The notes under the pieces are model-generated. The model searched no databases and was not told the DNA's origin. It saw only the letters and a program-made list of their open reading frames with translations. Shown here piece after piece: positions 11,325 to 21,911 of a stretch of DNA of 64,000 bases. Origin of the DNA: Vesta saturnalis (lineage: Eukaryota > Arthropoda > Insecta > Coleoptera > Lampyridae). Every line of letters starts with the position of its first letter. Position 1 is the first letter of the stretch. The position numbers and the translations under genes were made by a program. The stretch spans positions 1,462,001 through 1,526,000 of the forward strand of contig JARFJB010001965.1 of NCBI GenBank assembly GCA_036346205.1. The letters are read 5' to 3'.

Positions 11325-11378
<54 letters not shown>
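11325..11378. repeat. (TA)n microsatellite
   Basis: A second TA run, directly after the Penelope-like remnant. Confidence 0.97.
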
Positions 11379-11380
<2 letters not shown>

Positions 11381-11781
11381 ATTAACTATGTTTAGTCATC
11401 ACATTACACAGTTAAAACTAGTATTAGAATAAATGTATACTACTGTTGTCAATGCATCGCATAGTCCTCAGCTGGTAACGGAAAATTATTAAGTCTGTCG
11501 AATTTGGCTAGATCTTTAATTTTTAATTTTTTAGTTGTGAATGCTTTTGCCATTTCTAAATATGTGACTTAAAAATGCTATTTAGTTGTAAAGAAAAATT
11601 CATGAAGAAGCCAGTTCAGTGCTATGCAGGTTAAATTAAATATTTACGAAAACATTATTTTTTTCCTTGACCAACCTGTGTATACAATTTTTTTTTAATT
11701 ATAAATATATTTGAAAAACAATATAACACTTTTTAAAACATCTCAGATATAAGTTTTAAGCATAATGAACTTGAATGATTC

Positions 11782-12003
11782 TTGGAAATTATACTATATA
11801 CACGCATCTACCGTAAAGTGTGTCAGTACATTTCTTTTGCCCAGCAGGGCTTCATAGAACATCGCTCTACTGTGACCAGCCTTGCTTCTTTTACCCAATT
11901 TGTACCTCAAGCCTTGGACGATCATCAACAAGTAGACACGCTTTACACGGATTTTGCCAACGCTTATGACAAAATTGACCATGCGATCAATATTAGTATG
12001 TAA
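11782..12003 (+). pseudogene. Jockey-like LINE RT, first half
   Basis: This 73-codon open stretch reads QQGFIEHRSTVTSLASFTQF and then TLYTDFANAYDKIDH. These are the RT motif with Arg-Ser-Thr and the first catalytic-aspartate motif (DFxxAYDxxDH) of jockey-type LINEs. It stops right after the DH motif. The next expected motif (SGVPQGS) appears only at about 13970, so an insertion or rearrangement probably separates the halves. Confidence 0.8.
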
Positions 12004-13740
12004 TATATGCCCTACATACAAGTTTTACGTTAGGGTGCAATTGGTAATATGCCCCCTTCTGGTTTTGGTAACCCAACGCGGTTTTATTTTGCCTCGGCTT
12101 TGCTCAGTCGTGTTTATAATTTATTATAAACGGGGTGTGGTTCGTATTAATTACTTGATAGGCTTAACACTGTCACCTTAAATAAATCTCTTAAAGCGTT
12201 TTAGAACGTATATTAACTAATTTTACAATAAATAAATAATTGATTAACAAATGTATTTATTCTTTCCGGATCCTTACTCGCTCCCCTGGGGGGCGTTGCT
12301 TTCTAGGTACGTAATCGTTTCTGGAAATATAAATATATGTATTATCTTAACTTACTCCTTACCTAGTATGTAATATTTATATTACGGTCCTGTATTTACA
12401 GAAGCTGGTACGGTTGCTTCAATATAGTTTTGTTCAACGGCGACAGTGCAACGAACTCGAATAGTTTCGGGGAAGGAGAAAATCAATATCGTTCTCGACT
12501 TATGCGCGTGGCATAATTATTATTCTTCAGTAACTCTGGAGCGCTGAAGTTGGTCTGTCGCGCTCCCAGGAAACAATACACGCGCGAGATCCGCGTATGC
12601 AAATGCAAGATCTCTGGACTGTCTTTATTTAATTATAACCGGTTTGATTTTGTTATTTATTTATCTAACCGGATTAATTACGGACGCCTATACTAAATCT
12701 AATTATATACAATTTATTAGGAGAACGAAATACTGGATATTAAAAAAATGAATTTACTAAGGTAAATCGTAATATACACCAGGTCGTAGTTATATTATTT
12801 AATACCGGTAAATATGGGATAATTTACGTACTATCTAATGTTTTACTCTCCGACGGATTTTCCTAACTTATTTACAAATGCTTTTACACTAGGTGTTTCG
12901 CGCTGGTTTATTCTGAATACAAATTTATGCAACAGGTTTCGTGTATACTCTCCTGCGATTAAAGACACTGTGTGTGGTTATTGTGTTTGTCTGTATGTAT
13001 TGTATGTAGGTGTATTAAGCGGGGTCTTAGTGATAATCAGGAGACGTAGACAATATGCCGTCTAACCCGGTAAACTAAGAACAAAAGGTCGTAGGTCTTT
13101 ACAGCCCTATATCTAACCTTCACCCTCAAGTGTTTGCGAGCGACGTCGGGATCTACCCTGCGTAGCACTCTTTCTCTAGTGTACTGTGTCAGGCGACGTG
13201 GGGGTTATCCCTTCGTTACGCTCTGTATGTATGTGTTTGTGTACGGATAACGTTATAACTCCTGGAGACTAAGCCCGTCGTTATTTATGTTCTGTAGTGT
13301 TGGATTGTAAATTGTTAGATTTTATAATTATACAACTTACGTGTCTATCAATGGCAGTGCGGGATAAAACTTTAGGCTGCCCGGTGCGAGGTGATGCGCG
13401 TTATCACACGATCGCGATGGACTCCTCGGCGGCAATCAACAGGTCGGTGCTTACACGAAGCAATCGGTACGGCGGCTACTGGATATTTTGAATGGCGCAA
13501 CGGTCTATGATCCCTGGAGAGATCTGCAGGTCAGTGCTTACACGAAGCAATCGGTGCGGCGGCTAGGTTATCGGCTGGACTTGAATCTACTTCGATTCAT
13601 TTTAATTCTCGCGCGTCGCGGGTTTATAAAGGTGCATTTGTGGGCGGCTTTGCGGCTACCGTGCGGGGGATGCCGTTATTTGATTGGTTCTGACGTGCAA
13701 AAACTTACTGGTTTTAGAAATACACGTCAGCGGTGATTAA
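12004..13740. repeat. Unclassified GC-richer block with short tandem repeats
   Basis: The base composition and CpG content are visibly higher than in the neighbours. A 39-bp unit occurs at 13440-13478 and again at 13527-13565, with two differences. A looser 53-bp repeat starts at 13140 and 13193 (GCGACGT). TTTATAAAGG, a TATA-box-like string after a GC-rich run, is at about 13621-13630. ATGCAAAT is at about 12598. No coding motif is convincing. The block could be an LTR or a 5' UTR of a retroelement inserted between the two RT halves. Confidence 0.4.
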
Positions 13741-13889
13741 TGAATTATTTGTTGTGCAATATCGCGTAAACTTTTGAAAGTTTAGATATAGGATGGTCCG
13801 CAAATAATTTATTCTAAAAAGCATACGTAAAGGACGCTGGTTTTTTACAAGTAAGTTAGATAGCTTTGAATTTTCAGATCCTTTAAAAA

Positions 13890-15075
13890 AAAAATTTTTA
13901 ATCCTATCTAACAAACAGATACTCATATGTATAATATAACAATTTTAAATCGAATACTTCACTAGTTACGTCGGGAGTTCCACAGGGATCTAACTTAGGT
14001 CCTCTTTTGTTTTGGTTATTTATTAACGATCTGCCTTAATTGTTGTCCTGCAATGTTTTGATGTACGCTGACGATTTAAAAATGTGTTCTGTGATTAATT
14101 CTATGGATGATTACGATACACTTCAAATGTAAATCTTGGAACTATATAAATGGTGTATTAGTAATGGATTACGACTTAACATAGGTAAATGCAAAGTGGT
14201 TACCTATTCCAAAAAACTTCGACCTATATATTATCCATATGAATGTTTTATTTAATCGTAGTTCTGTTATAAAAGATCTTGGCGTTCCTTTTGATTGCAA
14301 ACTCTCTTTTAGTGATCATGTTTCTTCTATATGTGGTGCTGTTATTAAAACTCTTGGATTTTTAATTCGTAATTGTCGCCCATTTACTAGCACGGTGGCA
14401 TTGAAATCTTTGTATACAGTTCTTGTTTGTTCAAAGCTGGAGTATGGGGCGTTAATTTGGTATGCCTGTTATATTAAAAGTATAATGAGAAACAGTACAA
14501 AGAAAGTTTCTCAAATATTTATCGTACAAAGTTGATGGAGGTTATCCGGAAATTGGTATTGCACAAAACACCTTACCGGAAAAATATGATATAGAGTAAT
14601 TAGAAACGAGGAGGGTGGTCAGCAGCATTACATTCTTGCACAAACTTTTACATGGAAAAATTGATTGCCCGTATCTATTATTTTCTTTTCAGTTTCATTT
14701 TCCACGTTTCTTGTCTCGATCTTTAGTTACCTTTAACTGTCCTACGGCACATACTAATCTTCTACTTAAGTTTAGTATTTATTTGTTATGTGTTTCAACA
14801 ATATTTCAGATATTTGTGATATTGATCAATGCACTATTACTGAAATCAAAAACGTCTCTCGCTAGTTACAAGATTAAGATCAGTGATAGAATTCTTATTA
14901 GTAGTAATTTAATTTAGTTTTAGATTTAAGGGTTTAGAAACATATAATAGGTAAGGTATTTTATTTTATTTTAAGAGCGTCATTTTTATTGTATTTTCTC
15001 TTTTTCCCGCAACTGCTGTAAAGTATTGTCTTGTAATTGGATCAATCGATCTGTTGGGCATAAAATTCTTTATTA
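13890..15075 (+). pseudogene. Jockey-like LINE RT, second half and 3' UTR
   Basis: From about 13913 the frame reads NRYSYV, a stop, NNFKSNTSLVTSGVPQGS and LGPLLFWLFINDLP, a stop, then LMYADDLKMC. These are the RT palm motifs, including the YADD catalytic box (about 14060). An open stretch at 14239-14535 is the connection region (VIKDLGVPFDCKLSFSDHV; SLYTVLVCSKLEYGALIWY). It continues after a frameshift to about 14917 (TFLHKLLHGKIDCPYLL). A non-coding tail ends near 15075 with TTCTTTATTATTTA, resembling a LINE 3' end. It complements the fragment at 11782-12003 in order and orientation. Confidence 0.82.
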
Positions 15076-15727
15076 TTTAGCACCATAGGATCAATTTTCC
15101 AAAATTTCGTTTTAATTGGCCCAAAAAGTTAAGAGGCTAGGCGACTAACCCATAAAATTTAATGGCTACTTTCGCAAGTCGTGATGATATTAAAAAAATT
15201 TTAAATGTTTCAAAATGAAAACCTAAAGAAATGTATAATGACCTACAAGAGCCATTATCTGTTAAAAATGAATCAATTGATTGTATAACAAATTAAAAAT
15301 TATGCTAATCGTACGGAAATTGGTGTAGAAATTCAATCATTTAAATCAATTAAACATGCAAATATTATACCTTAATCAGGCCGTGTGAATAAAATTGAAG
15401 TTTTAAAAGATAAAACTAATGGAAAGTGTGGGAATCAAGCGATAGTTTTTAAATTAAGGAAAAACTTAAGCAAGTTTAACAATTTTTTCTAGCTTCTGCC
15501 GATTCATAGGGGTTGGTATTAAGCATAATATGAATTATAGATTAACATGCAACTTACTCTAATTTCATTCATTTAAATTTAAAAATATGATTTAATAATT
15601 GAGTTTTTAAACAAACGATTTTTTCAAAATAATGAATCATGATAATTGAAAGTAGTAATTCCGTTTGTTGAAAATATCGTGCATTTTTAATATTAAACGT
15701 CAACCATCAATGGGTTTCTAATACGGC
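15076..15727. other. AT-rich stretch with a decayed, unassigned coding-like patch
   Basis: At about 15165-15480 the plus strand has broken frames such as NRTEIGVEIQSFKSIKHA and LKDKTNGKCGNQA. They look like old coding sequence but I cannot assign a family. The remainder is AT-rich without motifs. Confidence 0.3.
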
Positions 15728-15744
15728 GTGATCCAGATTGATTG
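15728..15744 (+). repeat. Left copy of a 17-bp inverted repeat flanking the NUMT
   Basis: GTGATCCAGATTGATTG. Its exact reverse complement is at 16875-16891. TA occurs a few bases outside both copies, as expected for mariner-type ends. Confidence 0.7.
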
Positions 15745-15989
15745 TAGGGTTTGTAACTCCGCTATGGTCACATGTTATCAAAAATGTATTCTAACACTGG
15801 AAAGTGTAAGTTGTTTATAAAAAATTTCATGAGCGTGCGTAAATACGTATAAACTGTTATAATTTGCTTCCTTCTGTTCTGGTTGTTTTATTTGCCTTTT
15901 TATTGTTCCTGTAATTCACGTAAAATCTGTCTTTTTCAAGACATATTGAGTCTTGATTAAGATTAATAATCCAATTTGATGAATTTGAT

Positions 15990-16545
15990 TTAATTAGATA
16001 TACCGATAGTGAAATATTGATGTATATATACATAAATTATTATTATTGTGAAAATGATTATGATCACTGGTATAATAATTACAGATTTTTGAATTATGAT
16101 TTGAATACTAAATCATTTATTCCTGCTAATGACAGGAAATTGATGATAAATATTATTTTAATTATTGGATAAAAATTTAATTCTTGAATTAATTGATTAA
16201 TAATATAAATTTTATTTCTATTTAAAATTAAAATTACATTGATTGTTAAAATTGAATAGGTTGAAAAGTAAACTAATCATGTTGTTTGTAAATAAATTAT
16301 TGCAGCAATTATTCATCCTATGTGGTTAATTGGTGAATAAGCTATAATTTTTCGTATTCTGATTTGATTTAATGCTATTAATCCTCTTACAATTATTGCT
16401 GTTAGAATAGTTAGAATAGTTTACTGTAAAAGATTTAAATTTAATATTTAATATTAAGAGGACTATAGGGGCAATTTTCTATCATGTTAATATTGAGGAG
16501 TTCGAGAATATTAACCGTAGAGTAAATTTATGCTTAGAAAATAAT
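15990..16545 (-). pseudogene. nad2: NUMT: mitochondrial NADH dehydrogenase subunit 2
   Basis: The minus strand encodes the C-terminal two thirds of ND2 when read with the invertebrate mitochondrial code. Motifs in order: SSMLTW, a stop, KIAPMVLLM, GLMALNQISMRKIMAYSPIN, HMGWMIAAM, LNFYPMIKMMFIINFLSLAG, and after a small rearrangement IMIQKSVIIMPVIMIIFTM to a TAA stop at 15990-15992. TGA must be Trp (HMGW) and AGA must be Ser (NQIS) for the conserved residues to appear. One premature stop and at least two indels show it is not functional. The upstream part of nad2 and flanking mitochondrial tRNAs are not seen. It lies between nuclear retroelements, so it is a nuclear insertion. Confidence 0.92.
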
Positions 16546-16874
16546 TGACAACATTTTCAGCACCTATTATACGCTTTCGGAGGGTATAATCTGTCTCCGT
16601 CATCAGTCAAATTAAAGGTAAATAGAAATAAAAACATTCCATTTAATTTTAATTTAATTTTTTTAATAATAACATTACGATGGCGGTAGTTCCATAATCA
16701 AGAAATACAGACTATTTATGTCATTTAAAATTTTGCTGTATTTATTGTTGATATATCATCAACTTTTGAATTTCCCGCCCAATCAGCAATACCCATATGT
16801 ACACCACTGGAAATAGTTGGGATCACTAAATGAGATAAGTGGAGGATAGATTTTTTGAAGTAAGCGGTCCACTT

Positions 16875-16891
16875 CAATCAATCTGGATCAC
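16875..16891 (-). repeat. Right copy of the 17-bp inverted repeat
   Basis: CAATCAATCTGGATCAC, the exact reverse complement of 15728-15744, followed by CCTGACTA. Together the two copies bound about 1.16 kb that contains the NUMT. Confidence 0.7.
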
Positions 16892-17645
16892 CCTGACTAT
16901 TCTTGTAATATTTACAATATTTTTAGCTAATCTATTAATTGCGGAGTAGAAAAGAAGATAAAAACACTCCCTAAATAGTTACTTGTAAAGGCTTATGAGC
17001 ATTTCTAGAAGCTAGTAATAACTCATATTATCCTGCTCTTAAACAACCCAAAGAGTAAGTCCTTCCAGAACACTAACTGCCGCGATAAGTTGCCCCGCGG
17101 CCCACCCGGATTACGTGGTTTAATTTGTTATTTAAACCGTTCTTGTTTAAAATTGAAAACATAAAAACTGAGATTACTCCAGGTGTTTCAACCGGTAAGC
17201 ATATTAAATCTAAAAACACGATGTTTGTCTTTAAAGCTCAAGTTCAACAGAGCTTATTAAAATTATAAATATTTAACAATACATACATAGATTATACATA
17301 CAAAGCACACTTATAGCAAAATAAAATATGCGAAATATCGTGTTATTTTGGTGGTGCGCTGCTCAAGAGTCTTCGGTGCGTAGAATGCATGCTTGCGTGA
17401 TGTGCCTGTTGGCATCGTGCAGTTCATTGGTTCTCAAAAAAAATACCATAGTTTGAGTGTTGTAGCTATTGGAGTTAGTGCTTTGTGGACTGTCCCGTCG
17501 TATCTCGACTGGTGCATGCGCTGCAGTGTTGCTGCCTCGGATATCTGAAATAGAAAGAAAACCGTATAAGTTTAATCGTCACAATTAGTGTAGAATGAAA
17601 TGTTTGTACCTTGAGGAATTTGTGTACCTACAGGAGTTGTAGAAA
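16892..17645. other. Non-coding stretch between NUMT and jockey-like ORF1
   Basis: AT-rich to about 17300, then more GC. On the minus strand a polypyrimidine-AG string followed by ATATCCGAGGC (about 17540) resembles a 3' splice site, but no exon follows that I recognise. This may be the degraded start of ORF2 of the element whose ORF1 lies at 17650-19263. Confidence 0.35.
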
Positions 17646-17649
17646 GTGC

Positions 17650-19263
17650 TTATCCAAGAAGGGTACACACCTCCAGACAATACGTAGGGATCACTCCTAA
17701 CAGGTCAGTCGCAGTTTGCGCCTTAGCTAATGCCGCTAGCACCTTACTGATGGCAGGTAGCGACTTCGCCAAATCCATGCATCTGAGGAAACCCAGAATA
17801 GCGTCGAACCCTAAAGTGGGTGGAGCGGACGTGGTATCGATTGTGGCTCTATCCGCATTCGGTACTTCCGACTTCCCACTACCGCTTGTCATCGTTTTGG
17901 TGTAACTAATGCCGGTCTGGTGTTGAGACGGTGTCACTGTCGACAGTATCCTCTTCTGTCGCTGTTGGCATGGTGCGCCGGTCTGCTTCTGCTGGAATTG
18001 CGAGAGACATGAGAACTTCGGGCATCCCTGGAAGTTTGTCGGTACTTCCGACTTCCCACTACCGCTTGTCATCGTTTTGGTGTAACTAATGCCGGTCTGG
18101 TGTTGAGACGGTGTCACTGCCGACAGTATCCTCTTCTGTCGCTGTTGGCATGGTGCGCCGGTCTGCTTCCGCTGGAGTTGCGAGAGACATGAGAACTTCG
18201 GGCATCCCTGGAAGTTTGTCGGGTGATCACCAACACAGTTCACACATATGGTGCGGTCGGTACGGGATTTAGTGCATTCGCTGGAGTGGTGATTCCCTGC
18301 GCACTTGACATAGTGGTACCACCGCTCTACAGCAAAACTGTGCGTAACGGAATACCTATCACTGTTCAATCCCGGATTTCCAACTCAAGTCTTCGATGGA
18401 GACACGAAGCCGAACCACGTACTCCGACTGCCAGATCTTCCTTAGGTCCTATTCTGTTCAGAGCATTAGCAGCAGAAGCGGGATCAGTCGTCCTAGTTTC
18501 TTCAGCCTGAAACAAGAAATGAGATTAATATCGTGTCATGTAGCAAGGAGCAAATAGCGCCCTTGGAAATTTCTACAAGTACTCCTCGTAGAACCACCTT
18601 GAACGTACGTTCACTCGTTGCCCGATAGGTATGGTACGGAGTACCATGCTTGTCCATATACCGCATCAGTCTGTCACGGTTCCTGTCTGTGGAGGTCTGT
18701 ATCCTATATCCAACGCTGATTGCCTTCGCTCTGGTGAAAGCCATACCTGATAGCTCCAATTCTCGTGAGAAGGTGGCCCAGTTCTCCTTCTAATAAAGGA
18801 TTATCGGCGGCACCCTCTCCCTGATAACAGCGGCTTCTGTAGCTTCTAGGCGGTCCGTGGTTTCTACAAGTGCCCCGAAAGCGTTGGCGGTCAGTGTAGT
18901 CGTCGTAGGGCGATTCGTCGATATTTTCCTCGACTTCTTCTTCTGCGTCATGAAGTCGTCGGGTCTGGTGGATAGGGGGCAGGAATCTTCTTCAACGGTG
19001 GCGGCGGCGGAGGTCGTCAAAAGGGCTGCTCCCTGAACCTCGGCTAGCAGGGTGATGCCTTCTAGCGGTGCTGGTCGTGTCATCCTTTGCCGCCTCCTCT
19101 TCTGTGCGGTGGCGGTCGGTGGTGCGTTGCTGCTCGTGCAGTGGAATGGCAGGTCGAGCAGCAACGGTATAGTATTCTGCGGGATCATCGGCGACAGCGG
19201 ACGTTGTCAGCGTTCCTTTAACCATCTGTGGTAGAGGCGCAGGTTCATCTCTGCGTCGTTCAT
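17650..19263 (-). pseudogene. Jockey-like LINE ORF1 (Gag-like nucleic-acid-binding protein)
   Basis: Read from 19263 down. A Met start (MNDAEMNLRLYHRWLKER) is followed within 20 codons by a stop, and the frame shifts twice. Basic, Thr-rich N-terminal sequence is followed by VPPIILY near 18790. One frame over comes LSGMAFTRAKAISVGYRIQT and RATSERTFKVVLRGVLVEIS (18590-18750), the RNA-binding region of jockey-type ORF1. The zinc-knuckle region is at about 18200-18330 (CVKCAGNHHSSECTKSR is approximated by YVKCAGNHHSSECTKS; CVNCVGDHPTNFQGCPKF). A 60-codon segment after the knuckles is tandemly duplicated in frame. GC content is far above the surroundings. I do not see ORF2 downstream. Confidence 0.8.
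17861..18220 (-). repeat. Two tandem copies of a 180-bp unit within ORF1
   Basis: The unit 17861-18040 is repeated at 18041-18220 with only a few substitutions (for example CTGTCGAC against CTGCCGAC). The period is exactly 180 bp, a multiple of three, so the 60-codon duplication keeps the frame (PTNFQGCPKFSCLSQ occurs twice). Confidence 0.95.
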
Positions 19264-19638
19264 CGTAAAAACGATGTTGTCTCTTCTTGCGAATTGACGA
19301 CTTGTCTTTATCTGTTAAGATAACCTGTAATACTGGAAAGGTACCAATCCATTAAAGTAGATTGGACAAATTGTTGGTTGTCTGCCAACAAACGTTAAAT
19401 GAATAATATTCCTTACTCGAAGTAAAGGTTTGACAAAGCTATTTAATTATTTATTCGTATTAAAGGCACTAAGCAAATAATCAACGGAAGTTAAATTTGA
19501 AAAAATGCGAAGCTCATGCATTTGATACTTTCATACAAAATCAAACTAGTTGGATAAGTTAAATTTAATTCATCACATTCAAACGTCTACAAGTTAACCT
19601 GACACGTAATGACGATGAGACAATCACATCTGTAAAAC

Positions 19639-20650
19639 ATGGTACTAGATTATCTGCTGACAAGGCCGTTGCACCTAAAGAGGAGATATGTTTTTTATGC
19701 CAAGAACCAGAATCGTATACAGAGTTTTGGATCTATGTATCGATATTGTAGAGTACGACAATACGCTGCAGAATTAAACGATCTTCAGGATTTAGCATAT
19801 CTCATCCAAGGTGAGTTAGAAATTTGGAAGTTACATAAATATCATTCTCCCTGTCTAGCCAACTTATTTGCGAAACCTATTAACTTAGTAGTAAAATAAT
19901 GAGCTCAACAAGTAAATACCTTTTTTAAATGATAGACTGGACAAAAATGTATACTGATCACCTGACATAACTGCTACAACAAGAAAGCTCTATTCCTAAC
20001 ATAACTACAATACTAAGAGAACGAATTATTTCTAATTTCTTTCCGCTTAAAAACATTGCCTAAAAATAGAATATAGGAAAATATACTGATTTTGAGGAAC
20101 TATGCATTGTTGAACGTTGTGACTTCCATGCCGTAGCTTTATTCACAAATATTTTAAGAACGGGCATGGTCAATCACCAAATTTACTTTACTGCAGCATT
20201 CACAGAAAAATTTCAAGTTAATCAAAACACATAGCTATTATTGGAAATAAACAGTCGCATCATTTTGATGGCGTGAACCCACACAAAGCTCTTATTAAAC
20301 CGAACAAAGGCCTTACTTTTGATGACTGTGTACCACCGGTGATCACACAAAACTCATACTGGAATTAACCAAACGTCCCATTTTGAGGAGCGTGTAACAC
20401 AAGTGACTACACGAGAATAACTTCAGATACTGAAAGAGCAATGTCCGAAGACGATGACGACTTAAAACTGTATTCACGTCATGGAAAAGTTGCAAAAGAA
20501 ATCCATTTAGCTGACTTAAAACACCACAAGGTTCTATCAATGTTATGAATGGCTGAAGAATTAGAGGTAGTAAAACCTATTTCTCTTCGACAATGGTCAG
20601 ATGCGCCTAGAGGGAAAGAATTCATGTTTTATAAACATGTGGGTTAGCTG
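19639..20650 (+). pseudogene. Decayed long reading frame, unidentified
   Basis: An open 86-codon stretch (19639-19899) is followed by further coherent segments in shifting frames. Examples are SIPNITTILRERIISNFFPL (about 19990-20050), DFHAVALFTNILRTGMVN (about 20120-20175), HFDGVNPHKALIKPNKGLTF (about 20260-20320) and HGKVAKEIHLADLKHH (about 20480-20525), ending with GKEFMFYKHVG near 20640. Amino-acid composition is protein-like throughout about 340 codons, with roughly six stops or frameshifts. I recognise no TE or host motif. It could be an endogenous viral fragment or a host pseudogene; I cannot decide from the sequence. Confidence 0.5.
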
Positions 20651-21416
20651 TAAGAAGGAGGTCTAGAAGATGAAGAATGTGGTAAAGGGTATTAAGTATT
20701 AGTAGGTTCGGAAGGTTATTTCTATAAGATCACATGGTGTGTTAGATGAAAATTAGTGTTATGAACTAACTAACTCCCAGAAGTGAGATGTTATAAGATC
20801 GAAACTCAACTCTCAAACTAAGTTAATCAAAGAACTCTTGAAAATTACTGTTATTAGAAGTCCTATAGATGCAACAGTAAAATTTCAGAAAATCGCTTTC
20901 AAGCTATGTTATCCCTTATATGCACAGTGCACACACTCTTGCTTTATACAGGGTGGTCCATTGTGCGTGGGTGGAAGATTGTGGAATTATTAAGGAATAT
21001 TTCTAAATTTTTTTGATGTGATGTGGTGGGGTATCCTTAAGGCTACAAACCTAAAATACTTTCACTTGAATCGCAAAGTTTATACAAGGCGATTTATATC
21101 AAAGTTGCATTTCTTTAAATGGAACCATAGTAATTTTTTGGTTAGTTGTAGACTCCCAATAGGATAGGAAGTTAACAGTGAGGGCGAGAGAATGAATTAA
21201 ACTTATGGGAAGGGTGACTGACTTCAGAAAGTCAGCAAACTAATACCAAGGAGCTAAAGTTAACATTACCACTCATGATGACGCCGTGTTTTAAGTTGAT
21301 TCTTTGATACCTTTTAATATTCTCATTAGATTCCTTCCCACTATAAATATCTATTGTATTTGTAATTTTAAAAGTATGAAATGGCTGCATTATTGGTAAA
21401 ATAAATGACTTAAATA
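20651..21416. other. Non-coding stretch with one TE-like end
   Basis: TACAGGGTGGTCCA at about 20948-20961 resembles a Tc1/mariner-type terminal repeat. I found no partner end nearby. Otherwise AT-rich with no motif. Confidence 0.35.
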
Positions 21417-21535
21417 GCACGCTTACTCGCGCACAAGCACGCACCCATATACGTACACGCACACGTCACGCACATGCACTCGTACACTCGTACGCACACG
21501 CTCGCGCATGCATACACCCGGACACACACACGTCC
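21417..21535. repeat. CA/CG-rich alternating simple repeat
   Basis: A run built from CGCACA, CACGCAC and CGTACAC variants, mostly alternating purine and pyrimidine. It is a degenerate microsatellite. Confidence 0.8.
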
Positions 21536-21567
21536 TACCATCACAATTTTTTCATATTTTCTAAAAC

Positions 21568-21801
21568 TGTTAACTGAATAACGCGCCTGCTAGTAATATG
21601 ATATTATATTTAAGATATGTATGTTAAATATGTTTAGTTTACGAACGGAACTGTGAAAAATCATTTATACGACTCTGCTTAATTTAGGGGAATGATGAAT
21701 AAGGAAATCAATTAGTTAATATACGCGATGCATGTAATACATGTTCATTGCTGGTTAATGCATTTTGAGTACGAAGTGTTTTTATTATTTTATTTCTTAC
21801 A
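21568..21801 (+). repeat. Left LTR of gypsy element #2
   Basis: It starts TGTTAACTG and ends CTTACA (TG...CA). Its first 62 bp recur at 25992-26053 and its last about 80 bp recur at 34370-34459, so the right LTR exists but is split. The following bases AATCAGAAGTGGGAT may include the primer binding region. The candidate target duplication is AAAAC on the left against AAGAC after the right copy (one mismatch). Confidence 0.8.
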
Positions 21802-21911
21802 AATCAGAAGTGGGATTACCTAAGCGCCGTTTTAATTAAACTTAACATTTTTAGCGTGCATTAATGACCCGATTGCGTTGATATATTTAGTGAGTACACA
21901 TTTGTGTATTT

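Noticed and set aside
17540..17560. Polypyrimidine-AG 3' splice site on the minus strand
   Set aside because: No coding exon follows, and the strand carries a decayed LINE.
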